Part shown: piece after piece, positions 1-8,476 of the stretch | Layout: every line of letters starts with the position of its first letter | Numbering within the stretch: position 1 is the stretch's first letter | NCBI RefSeq assembly: GCF_002980595.1 | Contig: NZ_PVLQ01000008.1 | Location: 204,357 to 268,356 of the forward strand | Origin: Malikia granosa | GTDB taxonomy: Bacteria; Pseudomonadota; Gammaproteobacteria; Burkholderiales; Burkholderiaceae_C | Direction of reading: 5' to 3' | DNA length: 64,000 nucleotides | Notes under the pieces: model-generated | What the model was told of the DNA's origin: nothing | The model's input: only the letters and a program-made list of their open reading frames with translations | The model's database searches: none | Position numbers and translations under genes: made by a program

Positions 1-584
1 GGCAAGCCGAAGTCACCCGCAATACCCTCGAAACCCAGATCACCGTCCGCATCAACCTGGACGGCACGGGCCAGTCCAAGCTGCACACCGGCATCGGTTT
101 CTTCGACCACATGCTGGACCAGATCGCGCGTCACGGCCTGATCGATCTCGACATCGACTGCCAGGGTGACCTGCACATCGACGGCCACCACACGGTCGAG
201 GATGTCGGCATCGCGCTCGGCCAGGCCTTCGCCCAGGCGGTCGGCGACAAGAAGGGCATCCGGCGCTACGGCCATGCCTATGTGCCGCTCGACGAGGCGC
301 TCAGCCGCGTGGTGGTCGACTTCTCGGGCCGCCCGGGCCTGCACATGGACTGCAAGTTCACTGCCGGCGCCATCGGCCAGCTCGATACTCAGCTGGTGTT
401 CGAGTTCTTCCAGGGCTTCGTCAACCATGCCCTGGTGACGCTGCACATCGACAACCTCAAGGGTCACAACGCGCATCACCAGTGCGAGACCATCTTCAAG
501 GCCTTCGGCCGCACCCTGCGCGCCGCGCTCGAACTCGACCCGCGCTCGGCCGGCGTGATCCCCTCGACCAAGGGTTCGCTCTGA
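1..584 (+). CDS. hisB: Imidazoleglycerol-phosphate dehydratase, 5' end missing
   Basis: Monofunctional HisB, which dehydrates imidazole glycerol phosphate to imidazole acetol phosphate in cytosolic histidine biosynthesis. The reading frame is already open at base 3 and gives about 193 residues to the TGA at 582–584. The start codon lies before the window. Metal-binding signatures of the family are visible: FFDHMLDQ near the start, [14 protein letters not shown], and GHNAHHQCE near the C-terminus, followed by the usual [10 protein letters not shown] ending. There is no fused histidinol-phosphatase domain in the visible part. It heads the visible his operon, 31 bp before hisH. Confidence 0.97.
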   Translation, partial: QAEVTRNTLETQITVRINLDGTGQSKLHTGIGFFDHMLDQIARHGLIDLDIDCQGDLHIDGHHTVEDVGIALGQAFAQAVGDKKGIRRYGHAYVPLDEALSRVVVDFSGRPGLHMDCKFTAGAIGQLDTQLVFEFFQGFVNHALVTLHIDNLKGHNAHHQCETIFKAFGRTLRAALELDPRSAGVIPSTKGSL

Positions 585-615
585 TTTCCTTCGTCCGCGT
601 TCCGGAACCGACAAG

Positions 616-1281
616 ATGAACCGACAGACAGTGGCCGTGGTCGACTACGGCATGGGCAACCTGCGCTCCGTCGCGCAGGCCGTCATCCACGCCGCGACCG
701 CGGTCGACCATGTGGACGTGGTCGTGACCTCCGACCCGCAGGTGGTGCGCGACGCGCACCGCGTCGTGCTGCCGGGCCAGGGCGCCATGCCCGACTGCAT
801 GATGGAGCTCGAGCGCTCCGGCCTGCGCGATGCCGTGCTCGAGGCCGCCGCTGCCAAGCCGCTGTTCGGCGTCTGCGTCGGCATGCAGATGCTGCTCGAC
901 CACAGCGAGGAAGGTCCGACCGACGGCCTCGGCCTGATTCCGGGCCGCGTGATCAAGTTCCAGCTCGATGGCCAGTACCAGCCCGACGGCAGCCGCTTCA
1001 AGGTGCCGCAGATGGGCTGGAACCGCGTCTTCCACCAGCTCGGTCGCGGCGACTCGCACCCGGTCTGGGCCGGCATTCCCGACGGTGCCTATTTCTACTT
1101 CGTGCACAGCTTCCACGCCCACCCGCAGCAGGCCGCGCACAGCGTCGGCGAGACCGACTACGGCAGCCGCTTCAGTTCGGCCATCGCGCGCGACAACATC
1201 TTTGCGACCCAGTTCCACCCGGAAAAGAGTGCCGACCAGGGCCTCGCGCTCTATCGCAACTTCCTGCACTGGAAGCCCTGA
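616..1281 (+). CDS. hisH: Imidazole glycerol phosphate synthase, glutaminase subunit
   Basis: HisH hydrolyses glutamine and channels ammonia to HisF, forming imidazole glycerol phosphate and AICAR. The 221-aa protein is a class I glutamine amidotransferase. The nucleophile is Cys87 in GVCVGMQML, and the His201/Glu203 pair lies in QFHPEKS. The N-terminal [12 protein letters not shown] block is typical of HisH. The length is slightly above the usual 200–216 aa because of a short insertion around residues 118–124 (DGQYQPDG). It lies between hisB and hisA in the same direction with gaps of about 30 bp, so co-transcription is expected. Confidence 0.98.
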   Translation: MNRQTVAVVDYGMGNLRSVAQAVIHAATAVDHVDVVVTSDPQVVRDAHRVVLPGQGAMPDCMMELERSGLRDAVLEAAAAKPLFGVCVGMQMLLDHSEEGPTDGLGLIPGRVIKFQLDGQYQPDGSRFKVPQMGWNRVFHQLGRGDSHPVWAGIPDGAYFYFVHSFHAHPQQAAHSVGETDYGSRFSSAIARDNIFATQFHPEKSADQGLALYRNFLHWKP

Positions 1282-1313
1282 TTTCTTTCGTCCCTCCTGA
1301 ACCCGATACCGCC

Positions 1314-2054
1314 ATGCTCCTGATCCCTGCCATCGACCTGAAAGACGGCCAATGCGTGCGCCTCAAACAAGGCGACATGGACCAATCCACCGTGTTCGGC
1401 GAAGACCCCGCGGCCATGGCCCGCAACTGGGTCGCCAAGGGCGCGCGCCGCCTGCACCTGGTCGACCTCAACGGCGCCTTTGCCGGCCAGCCGCGCAACG
1501 GCCAGGCGATCAAGTCCATCCTGAAGGAAGTCGGCAACGAGATCGACGTCCAGCTCGGCGGCGGCATCCGTGACCTCGACACCATCGAGCGCTATCTCGA
1601 CGCCGGCCTGCGCTACGTCATCATCGGCACCGCCGCGGTCAAGAACCCGGGCTTCCTGCAGGATGCCTGCACCGCCTTCCCGGGCCACATCATCGTCGGC
1701 CTCGACGCCAAGGACGGCAAGGTCGCGACCGACGGCTGGTCCAAGCTGACCGGCCACGAGGTCGCCGACCTCGGCAAGAAGTTCGAGGACTACGGCGTCG
1801 AATCGATCATCTACACCGACATCGGCCGCGACGGCATGCTGTCTGGCATCAACATCGAGGCCACCGTCAAGCTGGCGCAGGCGCTGACCATCCCCGTGAT
1901 CGCGTCGGGCGGCCTGTCCAACCTCGATGACATCCGCAAGCTGTGCGCGGTCGAGGACGAGGGTGTGCAGGGCGTGATCTGCGGCCGCTCGATCTACAGC
2001 GGCGACCTCGACTTCGCGGCCGGCCAGAAGCTGGCCGACGAGCTGCGCGGCTGA
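1314..2054 (+). CDS. hisA: ProFAR isomerase (phosphoribosylformimino-AICAR-P isomerase)
   Basis: HisA carries out the Amadori rearrangement of ProFAR to PRFAR. The 246-aa protein is a full-length TIM barrel. It begins [21 protein letters not shown], where the Asp of AIDL is the catalytic base. The second catalytic Asp is in YTDIGRDGM, and the phosphate-binding ASGG and GVICGRSIY loops are present. It sits 32 bp after hisH. Only 4 bp separate its stop from the next gene, an aldose epimerase-like gene that splits hisA from hisF. Confidence 0.98.
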   Translation: MLLIPAIDLKDGQCVRLKQGDMDQSTVFGEDPAAMARNWVAKGARRLHLVDLNGAFAGQPRNGQAIKSILKEVGNEIDVQLGGGIRDLDTIERYLDAGLRYVIIGTAAVKNPGFLQDACTAFPGHIIVGLDAKDGKVATDGWSKLTGHEVADLGKKFEDYGVESIIYTDIGRDGMLSGINIEATVKLAQALTIPVIASGGLSNLDDIRKLCAVEDEGVQGVICGRSIYSGDLDFAAGQKLADELRG

Positions 2055-2058
2055 TCCC

Positions 2059-2922
2059 ATGAGCGCGCGTGCCACCCTGGTGCCCGAGACCCTGGGCGGC
2101 CTGAACTGCTGGCGCCTGAGCCTGCCGGGCGGCGACAGCCTGCGCGTGGCCGAGCAGGGTGGCCATGTGCTGTCCTGGATCGCTGGCGGGCGCGAGCGCC
2201 TGTTCCTGAGCCCGCGCAGCGCGCTCGACGGCAGCGCGCTCGACGGCAGCGCGCCGGTGCGCGGCGGCGTGCCGGTCTGCTGGCCGCAGTTCAACCAGCG
2301 CGGCGATCTAGTCAAGCATGGCTTCGCGCGCCAGCTGCCCTGGCTGACCACCGCCTACGACCTCGGCGCTGATGCGGCCAGCCTCGAGCTCACGCTCTGC
2401 AGCAGCGAGCGCACGCGCGCGCTCTGGCCGCACGAGTTCGAGCTCACGCTGAGGCTGCTGCTGCAGCCGGGCCGGCTGCGCCTGACCCTGGGCGCGCGCA
2501 ACACCGGCGCCCAGCCGCTGGCCTTCACGGGCGCGTTGCACAGCTATTTCGCCTGCGACGATGTCGCCCAGGCCAGCCTGTCCGGCCTGCAGGGCCGCCC
2601 GGAATGGGATTCCCTGACCGATGGCCATGCCCAGGGCGCCGAGCCGCTGCGCTTCGAGGCCGAGTTCGACCGCGTCTATTCCGGCCAGTCCACGCCGATG
2701 CGGCTGCAGGACGGCGCCCAGGCACTGACCATCAGCCAGAGCGACTCCTGGGGCGACACCGTGGTCTGGAATCCGCATGTCGCCAAGTGCGCCGCGCTGG
2801 CCGACATGGAGGCCGACGGCTGGCGCCGCATGCTCTGCGTCGAGGCGGCCCGGGTGTTCGAGCCGGTGACGCTGGCCCCCGGCCAGACCTGGCAGGGCTG
2901 GCAGCAGCTCGAACTCGGCTGA
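2059..2922 (+). CDS. D-hexose-6-phosphate mutarotase (YeaD-like)
   Basis: A 287-aa galactose mutarotase-fold protein of the YeaD/YMR099c type, expected to interconvert anomers of glucose-6-phosphate and related sugars. Family landmarks are VRGGVPVCWPQF, the LHSYF segment with the conserved His, and EFDRVY toward the C-terminus. It starts 4 bp after hisA and is clearly translated with the his genes, yet has no known role in histidine synthesis. A 15-bp tandem duplication at 2218–2232 and 2233–2247 encodes SALDGSALDG just before the RGGVPVCW motif. The assignment to an aldose-epimerase family is firm; the substrate is inferred. Confidence 0.88.
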   Translation: MSARATLVPETLGGLNCWRLSLPGGDSLRVAEQGGHVLSWIAGGRERLFLSPRSALDGSALDGSAPVRGGVPVCWPQFNQRGDLVKHGFARQLPWLTTAYDLGADAASLELTLCSSERTRALWPHEFELTLRLLLQPGRLRLTLGARNTGAQPLAFTGALHSYFACDDVAQASLSGLQGRPEWDSLTDGHAQGAEPLRFEAEFDRVYSGQSTPMRLQDGAQALTISQSDSWGDTVVWNPHVAKCAALADMEADGWRRMLCVEAARVFEPVTLAPGQTWQGWQQLELG

Positions 2923-2973
2923 TTCCGTCCCGGCGACGGCGCCGTGGCGCCGCGGTGCTGCGACAATAGCGCC

Positions 2974-3774
2974 ATGCTTGCGAAACGAATCATCCCCTGC
3001 CTGGACGTGACCGGCGGCCGCGTGGTCAAGGGCGTCAACTTCCTCGAACTGCGCGACGCCGGCGATCCGGTCGAGATCGCCGCCCGCTACAACGAGCAGG
3101 GTGCCGACGAGCTGACCTTCCTCGACATCACCGCGACCAGCGACGGCCGCGACCTGATCCTGCACATCATCGAGGCCGTGGCCTCCCAGGTCTTCATTCC
3201 CCTGACCGTGGGCGGCGGCGTGCGCGTGGTCGAGGACGTGCGGCGTCTGCTCAACGCCGGCGCCGACAAGGTCAGCTTCAACTCGGCCGCCATCGCCAAC
3301 CCGCAGGTGATCCGCGACGCCTCGGCCAAGTACGGCTCGCAGTGCATCGTGGTCGCGATCGACGCCAAGCGCCGCCTGCCCGAGGACGAGCTGCGGCTGG
3401 GCGCCAATGGTCTGCCGGTCGGCCCGGGCTGGGATGTCTACAGCCATGGCGGGCGCAAGAACGTCGGCCTCGACGCCATCGCCTGGGCCACGCAGATGGC
3501 CGAGCATGGCGCCGGCGAGATCCTGCTGACCAGCATGGACCGCGACGGCACCAAGTCCGGCTTCGACCTGCAGCTCACGCGCGCGGTCAGCGACGCGATC
3601 CCGGTGCCGGTGATCGCCTCCGGCGGCGTCGGCAACCTGGACCACCTGGCCGACGGCGTGCAGCAGGGCGGCGCCGACGCGGTGCTGGCCGCCAGCATCT
3701 TCCACTACGGCGAATACACCATCGCCGAGGCCAAGCAGCGCATGGCCGCGCGCGGCATCCCGGTGCGGCTGTGA
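2974..3774 (+). CDS. hisF: Imidazole glycerol phosphate synthase, cyclase subunit
   Basis: HisF is the cyclase partner of HisH. The chosen ATG gives the canonical [21 protein letters not shown]-terminus with catalytic Asp11, and an upstream in-frame ATG at 2944 would add a non-conserved tail. At 266 aa it is slightly longer than most HisF. The second catalytic Asp lies in [12 protein letters not shown], and the phosphate loops VGGGVR and ASGGVGN are present. It follows the mutarotase by 51 bp and ends a few bases before hisI, whose ribosome-binding site overlaps the hisF stop. Confidence 0.98.
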   Translation: MLAKRIIPCLDVTGGRVVKGVNFLELRDAGDPVEIAARYNEQGADELTFLDITATSDGRDLILHIIEAVASQVFIPLTVGGGVRVVEDVRRLLNAGADKVSFNSAAIANPQVIRDASAKYGSQCIVVAIDAKRRLPEDELRLGANGLPVGPGWDVYSHGGRKNVGLDAIAWATQMAEHGAGEILLTSMDRDGTKSGFDLQLTRAVSDAIPVPVIASGGVGNLDHLADGVQQGGADAVLAASIFHYGEYTIAEAKQRMAARGIPVRL

Positions 3775-3785
3775 GGACCATGACC

Positions 3786-4175
3786 ATGGATTGGCTCGAC
3801 CAGATCAAGTGGGACGACAAGGGCCTGGTGCCCGTGATCGCGCAGGAAAACGCCAGCGGCGACGTGCTGATGTTCGCCTGGATGAACCGCGAGGCCTTGC
3901 AGAAGACCGCCGAGCTGGGCCGCGCGGTCTACTTCAGCCGCTCGCGCAGCAAGCTCTGGTTCAAGGGCGAGGAATCCGGCCATGTGCAGACCGTGCACGA
4001 CATCCGGCTCGATTGCGACAACGACGTGGTGCTGCTGAAAGTCACGCAGCAGGGCCACGAGCCCGGCATCGCCTGCCACACCGGCCGCCACAGCTGCTTC
4101 TACCAGCGCCACGAGAACGGCGAGTGGAAGAGCGTCGATCCGGTCCTGAAAGACCCCGAGACCATCTACAAATGA
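3786..4175 (+). CDS. hisI: Phosphoribosyl-AMP cyclohydrolase
   Basis: Monofunctional HisI, which opens the purine ring of PR-AMP in the third step of histidine synthesis. The zinc- and magnesium-binding residues lie in [11 protein letters not shown] and [11 protein letters not shown]. Two ATGs lie six bases apart at 3780 and 3786. I chose 3786 because GAGGA at 3773–3777 is then 8 nt upstream, against 2 nt for the earlier ATG. The product is 129 aa (131 from the earlier ATG). It overlaps hisE by four bases (ATGA), which indicates translational coupling. In enterobacteria hisI and hisE are fused; here they are separate. Confidence 0.96.
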   Translation: MDWLDQIKWDDKGLVPVIAQENASGDVLMFAWMNREALQKTAELGRAVYFSRSRSKLWFKGEESGHVQTVHDIRLDCDNDVVLLKVTQQGHEPGIACHTGRHSCFYQRHENGEWKSVDPVLKDPETIYK

Positions 4176-4543
4176 CGAACTCCACCGACACCCTGGACCG
4201 CCTCGCGGCGGTGATCGAATCGCGCAAGCCCGCCAACGGCGGCGATCCCGAGAAGAGCTATGTCGCGCGCCTGCTGCACAAGGGCCCGGACGCCTTTCTC
4301 AAGAAGGTGGCCGAGGAAACCGGCGAGGCCGTCATGGCCGCCAAGGACCTGCAATACGGTGCCGGCGAGGCCAAGGCCCTGGTCGGCGAAGTGGCCGACC
4401 TCTGGTTCCACAGCATGATCGCGCTGGCGCATTTCGGCCTCAGCCCGGCCGACGTGGTGGCCGAACTCGCGCGCCGCGAGGGCCTGGGCGGCCTCGAGGA
4501 AAAAGCGCTGCGCAAGGCCAAGGCGCGCGAGCAGGGCGAATAA
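4172..4543 (+). CDS. hisE: Phosphoribosyl-ATP pyrophosphatase
   Basis: HisE hydrolyses PR-ATP to PR-AMP. The 123-aa all-alpha MazG-like protein shows [16 protein letters not shown] and [13 protein letters not shown], which supply the metal-binding acidic residues. Its ATG overlaps the hisI stop (ATGA). It is the last histidine gene in the window; the next gene starts 28 bp later and encodes an unrelated membrane protein. Confidence 0.97.
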   Translation: MTNSTDTLDRLAAVIESRKPANGGDPEKSYVARLLHKGPDAFLKKVAEETGEAVMAAKDLQYGAGEAKALVGEVADLWFHSMIALAHFGLSPADVVAELARREGLGGLEEKALRKAKAREQGE

Positions 4544-4571
4544 GCCAGCCCGCCTCGAAAAGGACCTGTCC

Positions 4572-4949
4572 ATGAGCAGCGAAGACCAGCAAGAGCGCCT
4601 GCGCAGCCTCAATACCGTCGGCCTGGTCAGCTATGTGCTGCACCTGATCGTCGCGGTCGGCGCGCTGATTCCGGGCGGCCAGTGGGGGCCGACGCTGCTG
4701 ATCGCGGCGCTGGTGCTCGACCTGGTCAAGCGCGACGATGCGCGCGGCAGCTGGCATGAAAGCCATTTCCGCTGGCGCATCCGCACCGTCGCCTTCGCCC
4801 TGCTGGCCTATCTGCTGACCTTGCCGCTCTGGCTCTTCATCCTGCCGGGTTGGCTGGCCTGGACCGCCATCTCGGCCTGGTTCGTCTACCGCATCGTCAA
4901 AGGCATGGTCCGCATGAACGCGGGCCAACCCATGGAGTTCCCTCAATGA
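4572..4949 (+). CDS. DUF4870-type small membrane protein
   Basis: A 125-aa predicted inner-membrane protein. It has hydrophobic segments at roughly residues 18–36 and 40–55 and a long pair at about 77–110. A conserved polar stretch (HESHFRWRIRT) follows the second segment, as in the DUF4870 group commonly found between hisE and the HIT gene in Burkholderiales. No catalytic motif is visible and no function can be assigned. Its stop overlaps the next ATG (ATGA at 4946–4949), so it is probably co-translated with the HIT hydrolase. Confidence 0.85.
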   Translation: MSSEDQQERLRSLNTVGLVSYVLHLIVAVGALIPGGQWGPTLLIAALVLDLVKRDDARGSWHESHFRWRIRTVAFALLAYLLTLPLWLFILPGWLAWTAISAWFVYRIVKGMVRMNAGQPMEFPQ

Positions 4950-5305
4950 ACGCTTCCCCCGACTGCATCTTCTGCAAAATCGTCGCCGGCCAGATCCCGA
5001 GCCGCAAGGTCTACGAGGACGACGAGCTCTACGCCTTCCACGACATCAAGCCCTGGGCACCGGTGCATTTCCTGGTCATCCCCAAGCTGCACATCCCGTC
5101 GATGGCCCAGCTCGAGGCCAGTCACGCGGCGCTGCTCGGCAAGATGATGGTGCTGGCGCCCCAGCTCGCGCTCGAGCAGGGCTGCAATCCCTACCCGAGC
5201 GGCGGCTTCCGCGTCATCGCCAACACCGGCGACGACGGCGGCCAGGAAGTGCATCACCTGCACCTGCATGTGATCGGCGGCCCGCGTCCCTGGGCGCGCG
5301 GCTGA
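4946..5305 (+). CDS. HIT family (HINT-type) nucleotide hydrolase
   Basis: A 119-aa HINT-branch histidine triad protein, a purine nucleoside phosphoramidase-type enzyme acting on AMP-linked substrates. Visible motifs are DCIFCKIVAGQIPS at the N-terminus with the CxxC pair, and the catalytic triad HHLHLHVIGG near the C-terminus. The ATG at 4946 overlaps the preceding stop and gives the standard HINT length. It lies upstream of tatABC, a conserved order in Burkholderiales without a proven functional link. Confidence 0.95.
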   Translation: MNASPDCIFCKIVAGQIPSRKVYEDDELYAFHDIKPWAPVHFLVIPKLHIPSMAQLEASHAALLGKMMVLAPQLALEQGCNPYPSGGFRVIANTGDDGGQEVHHLHLHVIGGPRPWARG

Positions 5306-5326
5306 CTTGATTTAAGCAAACCGTCA

Positions 5327-5343
5327 CCCCATATGGGGATAAT
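5327..5343 (+). promoter_or_regulatory. Palindrome and -10-like box ahead of tatA
   Basis: In the 121-bp gap before tatA a perfect 12-bp palindrome (CCCCATATGGGG, 5327–5338) runs into GATAAT at 5338–5343, a good -10-like hexamer. No convincing -35 lies 16–18 bp upstream. It may mark the tatABC promoter or a protein-binding site; this is inference. Confidence 0.3.
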
Positions 5344-5426
5344 GGAAGATTGCTGCGCGTGAACCAATCGCGTGTGGTGGAATCCAAATCGATCGATGGG
5401 GCGCAGTCCCCGCTCTGGAGTTAAAA

Positions 5427-5675
5427 ATGGGTAGTTTTTCCATCTGGCACTGGCTGATCGTGCTGCTGATCGTCGTCATGGTCTTCGGCACCAAGAAGCT
5501 CAAGAACATCGGCTCCGACCTCGGTGGCGCCGTCAAGGGCTTCAAGGACGGCATGAAGGACGGCGGCGGCACGGCGGCCGACGACAAGCCTGCGTCCCAG
5601 GCTGCTCCCCAGGTCGCGCAGAACGCCGCGGCCGACAAGGCCACCATCGACGTCGAAGCCAAGACCAAGGGTTGA
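5427..5675 (+). CDS. tatA: Sec-independent protein translocase subunit TatA
   Basis: TatA forms the size-adaptable pore of the twin-arginine translocase, which exports folded cofactor-bearing proteins. The 82-aa protein begins [20 protein letters not shown], a single N-terminal membrane helix. The [14 protein letters not shown] hinge and amphipathic helix follow, then an acidic, Ala/Lys-rich tail. Upstream AGTTAAAA gives only a weak ribosome-binding site. First gene of tatABC. The Rieske protein PetA encoded at 10896 has a twin-arginine N-terminus and is a likely client. Confidence 0.97.
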   Translation: MGSFSIWHWLIVLLIVVMVFGTKKLKNIGSDLGGAVKGFKDGMKDGGGTAADDKPASQAAPQVAQNAAADKATIDVEAKTKG

Positions 5676-5694
5676 GGCCGCTGGCTGAATCCGA

Positions 5695-6159
5695 ATGATC
5701 GATCTCGGCATATCCAAGCTCGCGCTGATCGGTGCGGTGGCGCTCGTCGTCATCGGCCCCGAGAAGCTGCCGCGCGTCGCGCGCACCGTCGGCACCCTGC
5801 TCGGCAAGGCGCAGCGCTATGTCGCCGACGTCAAGGCCGAGGTCAACCGCTCGATGGAGCTCGACGAGCTCAAGAAGATGAAGGACAGCATGACCAGCGC
5901 CGCGCAGGAGGTCCAGTCCTCGATGCGCGAGGTCGGCAGCGAGTTCGAGCGCAGCGTGTCCGGCGGCACCGATACGGTCCAGACCGATGTCCCGGCCTAC
6001 GAGCCCGCCCCTCCGGTCTACCGTCATCCCAAGAAGAACTTCCGCCTCAAGCAGAAGGCCGTGCCCCAGTGGTACAAGGCCCGCCAGGGCCTGCGCAGCA
6101 AGGCCCAGTCAGGCGCGGCGCGGGTGGCGCGCTTCCGTCCCAAGTCCCGCTTCCAGTGA
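5695..6159 (+). CDS. tatB: Sec-independent protein translocase subunit TatB
   Basis: TatB is the receptor partner of TatC for twin-arginine signal peptides. The 154-aa protein has the diagnostic start [20 protein letters not shown] followed by [11 protein letters not shown], where the conserved Glu and Pro sit at the helix–hinge junction. The long charged amphipathic region (about 40–90) and variable basic tail fit TatB rather than TatA. It starts 19 bp after tatA and ends 11 bp before tatC. Confidence 0.97.
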   Translation: MIDLGISKLALIGAVALVVIGPEKLPRVARTVGTLLGKAQRYVADVKAEVNRSMELDELKKMKDSMTSAAQEVQSSMREVGSEFERSVSGGTDTVQTDVPAYEPAPPVYRHPKKNFRLKQKAVPQWYKARQGLRSKAQSGAARVARFRPKSRFQ

Positions 6160-6170
6160 CCCCCTGATCC

Positions 6171-6965
6171 ATGTCAGACAAGCAAGAACCGGCTGACGAG
6201 CTCGCCGGCAGCGAGCAGCCCTTCGTCCAGCACCTGATGGAGTTGCGCGACCGCCTGCTCTACTGCCTCTACGGCATCGCGCTCGCGATGGCGCTGCTGG
6301 CGATCTGGCCCGGTCCCTCGGGCCTGATCGACCTGATCGCGCTGCCGATCCGGGCCCACATGCCGCCCGACGTCAAGCTGATCGCGGTCGGCGTCTTCAC
6401 GCCCTTCTTCATTCCGCTCAAGGTACTGATGATGGCGGGCCTGCTGCTCGCGCTGCCCTGGGTGCTGTACCAGATCTGGGCCTTCGTCGCCCCCGGCCTC
6501 TACAGCCACGAGAAGAACTTCGCGCTGCCGCTGATCATCTTCGGCAGCCTGCTGGCCTATGTCGGCATCGCCTTCGTGCAGTTCTTCGTGCTCGACAAGA
6601 TGTTCGGCTTCATCCAGAACTTCACGCCCGAGAGCGTCAACGCGACGCCCGACATCGCCTCCTACGTCGAGTCCATCCTGTCGCTCTACCTGGCCTTCGG
6701 CCTGGCCTTCCAGGTGCCGATCGTCGTGATGCTGCTGGTGCGCTTCGAGCTCGTCACGGTGGCCCAGCTCAAGACCTACCGCGGCTACTTCGTCGTCGCC
6801 TCCTTCGTCGTCGCGGCGGTCGTGACCCCGCCCGACGTGATCTCGCAGCTGGCGCTGGCGGTGCCGATGTGCCTGCTGTACGAGATCGGCATCCTGGGCT
6901 CGCGCTGGTTCGCGCGCATCAGCCGCAACCCCGAAGCCGACGCCGACCCGGCCAAGTCCGACTGA
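6171..6965 (+). CDS. tatC: Sec-independent protein translocase subunit TatC
   Basis: TatC is the polytopic core of the twin-arginine translocase and binds the RR motif. The 264-aa protein shows FVQHLMELRDRLLYCLYGI at the N-terminus (the conserved cytoplasmic Glu and Arg of the signal-binding site), FVAPGLYSHEKNFALPLI with the conserved E and K, and six predicted membrane helices. The DVISQLALAVPMCLLYEIGI end is typical. Last gene of tatABC; its stop faces the minus-strand HtrA gene 28 bp away. Confidence 0.98.
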   Translation: MSDKQEPADELAGSEQPFVQHLMELRDRLLYCLYGIALAMALLAIWPGPSGLIDLIALPIRAHMPPDVKLIAVGVFTPFFIPLKVLMMAGLLLALPWVLYQIWAFVAPGLYSHEKNFALPLIIFGSLLAYVGIAFVQFFVLDKMFGFIQNFTPESVNATPDIASYVESILSLYLAFGLAFQVPIVVMLLVRFELVTVAQLKTYRGYFVVASFVVAAVVTPPDVISQLALAVPMCLLYEIGILGSRWFARISRNPEADADPAKSD

Positions 6966-6993
6966 GAGCCGGCCCGCGCCCGCCCGTGCTTCT

Positions 6994-8139
6994 TCAGCGC
7001 GGGGAGGGCGCCTTGCGCTGCTCCGGCACCACCTGCAGCTGCTGCTGCGCATTGCGGCGCACCACCTCGAGCCGGGCCGGCTTGCCGGGCGGCAGCGCGG
7101 CCACCGCGGCCAGCAGGCCGGCCACATTGCGCACTGGCTGCTCGGCGACGCTGACGATCACGTCGCCCGGACGCAATCCGGCCCGCGCCGCCGGGCCGTT
7201 CTGCAGCACGCCGGTGATCATCACGCCCTCGCGCAGCTCGGTGTCGAAATAGGCCGCCAGCTCGGGCGTGAGCGCCTGCGGCTCGACGCCGATCCAGCCG
7301 CGCGTGACCTTGCCGTCGCGCAGGATGGCCTCCATGACCTGGCGCGCGCTCGAGGTCGGGATCGCGAAGCCGATTCCCATCGAGCCGCCCGAGCGCGAGT
7401 AGATCGCGGTGTTGATCCCCATCAGCCGGCCCTGCGCATCGACCAGCGCGCCGCCCGAGTTGCCCGGGTTGATCGCCGCGTCGGTCTGGATGAAGTTCTC
7501 GAAGGTGTTGATGCCGAGCTGGTTGCGCCCGAGCGCGCTGACGATGCCGCTGGTCACGGTCTGGCCGACGCCGAACGGGTTGCCGATCGCCAGCACCACG
7601 TCGCCGACCGCGAGCTGCTCCGAGTCGCCCAGCGTGATCGTGGGCAGCCGCTCGAGGTCGATCTTGAGCACCGCCAGGTCGGTCTCGGGGTCGGTGCCGA
7701 TGATCCGGCCCGGCGCCTTGCGCCCGTCGCTGAGCTGGACCTCGATCTCGTCGGCATCGGCGATCACATGGTGGTTGGTCAGCAGATAGCCGGCCGGGCT
7801 CACGATCACGCCCGAGCCCAGGCCGGTCTGCGGCTGCGACTCGGCCTGGTCGCCGTAGAAGAAGCGGAACCAGGGATCGTTGGCATAGGGGTTGCGTGCC
7901 GGCGCCTTGCTGGTGCTGATGCTGACCACCGCCGGCGCGGCCGCCTGCGCCGCGTTGCGGTAGCTGCTGCCGGCTGCCGCCGCCGCAGCGGGCGAGGCCG
8001 ACTCCAGCACCGGTACCACGGCCTGCGCGGCCTGCCGCTGCCCCGACTCCAGCCATTGCGGCCTGAGCGTGCCGACCACGAACCAGAGGGCCAGCAGCAG
8101 CGTGACCGATTGCGAGAAGAACAGCCAGTAGCGTTTCAT
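6994..8139 (-). CDS. DegS-like membrane-anchored HtrA serine protease
   Basis: Periplasmic trypsin-like protease of the HtrA/DegQ/DegS family, 381 aa. One uncleaved membrane anchor lies at residues 4–24. The catalytic triad is His124 (TNHHVI), Asp154 (PETDLAVLKID) and Ser228 (NPGNSGGALVD). A single PDZ domain follows (about 270–365, with RAGLRPGDVIVSV). One PDZ plus an anchor is the DegS layout, but a SigmaE-sensing role is only inferred. I start at the ATG whose codon ends at 8139; a TTG six bases upstream would add two residues. A perfect FNR-type box lies 16 bp upstream of this start. Confidence 0.93.
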   Translation of the reverse strand: MKRYWLFFSQSVTLLLALWFVVGTLRPQWLESGQRQAAQAVVPVLESASPAAAAAAGSSYRNAAQAAAPAVVSISTSKAPARNPYANDPWFRFFYGDQAESQPQTGLGSGVIVSPAGYLLTNHHVIADADEIEVQLSDGRKAPGRIIGTDPETDLAVLKIDLERLPTITLGDSEQLAVGDVVLAIGNPFGVGQTVTSGIVSALGRNQLGINTFENFIQTDAAINPGNSGGALVDAQGRLMGINTAIYSRSGGSMGIGFAIPTSSARQVMEAILRDGKVTRGWIGVEPQALTPELAAYFDTELREGVMITGVLQNGPAARAGLRPGDVIVSVAEQPVRNVAGLLAAVAALPPGKPARLEVVRRNAQQQLQVVPEQRKAPSPR

Positions 8140-8154
8140 GTGCAAACAGGGTTG

Positions 8155-8168
8155 TTGATGTGGATCAA
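8155..8168. promoter_or_regulatory. FNR/Anr-type binding site (TTGAT-N4-ATCAA)
   Basis: TTGATGTGGATCAA is a perfect dyad match to the FNR/Anr/Crp-family consensus. It lies in the 92-bp divergent gap between the HtrA protease and the DUF3149 micro-protein. The centre (8161/8162) is 70 bp before the DUF3149 ATG, suitable for an activator. It is only about 22 bp before the HtrA start, where binding would more likely repress. Oxygen-responsive control is inferred from the motif. Confidence 0.65.
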
Positions 8169-8231
8169 GCCAGCTCGGACGGGATTGGGCTGAAATGACC
8201 TTATCAATCCAAGGTTATTGACGGAGCCAGC

Positions 8232-8402
8232 ATGAAAGCAATTGTGGACCTTTTTTCGACCGACTATGGTCTGATGAGCATCGCGGTCATCCTGTTCGTG
8301 ATCTGCATGTCGGTCTGGTTCTCGCGCTTCTTCAAGCGCAAGATGAACGAGTCGGCGCAGGAGCAGCAGCGCTTGCAGGCTGGCCAGCGCACGCCGCGCT
8401 GA
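8232..8402 (+). CDS. DUF3149 single-pass membrane micro-protein
   Basis: A 56-aa protein read from the ATG at 8232 to the TGA at 8400–8402. It begins MKAIVDLFSTDYGLMSIAVI, one membrane helix at about 14–32, then a basic segment (RFFKRKMNE). This matches the small DUF3149 family (DLFsTDxGLMSxAVI…RFFxRKM) found beside respiratory genes in betaproteobacteria; function unknown. Upstream ACGGAG lies 6–8 bases before the ATG. The perfect FNR-type box at 8155–8168 suggests oxygen-dependent expression. Confidence 0.85.
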   Translation: MKAIVDLFSTDYGLMSIAVILFVICMSVWFSRFFKRKMNESAQEQQRLQAGQRTPR

Positions 8403-8476
8403 AGCGCCGCGCCTGCTGCCGGCGCCTGGCCTGAAGGGCTGTCACAATGCGGTTCGAGTCCAGTCCGAGCCCGAAA

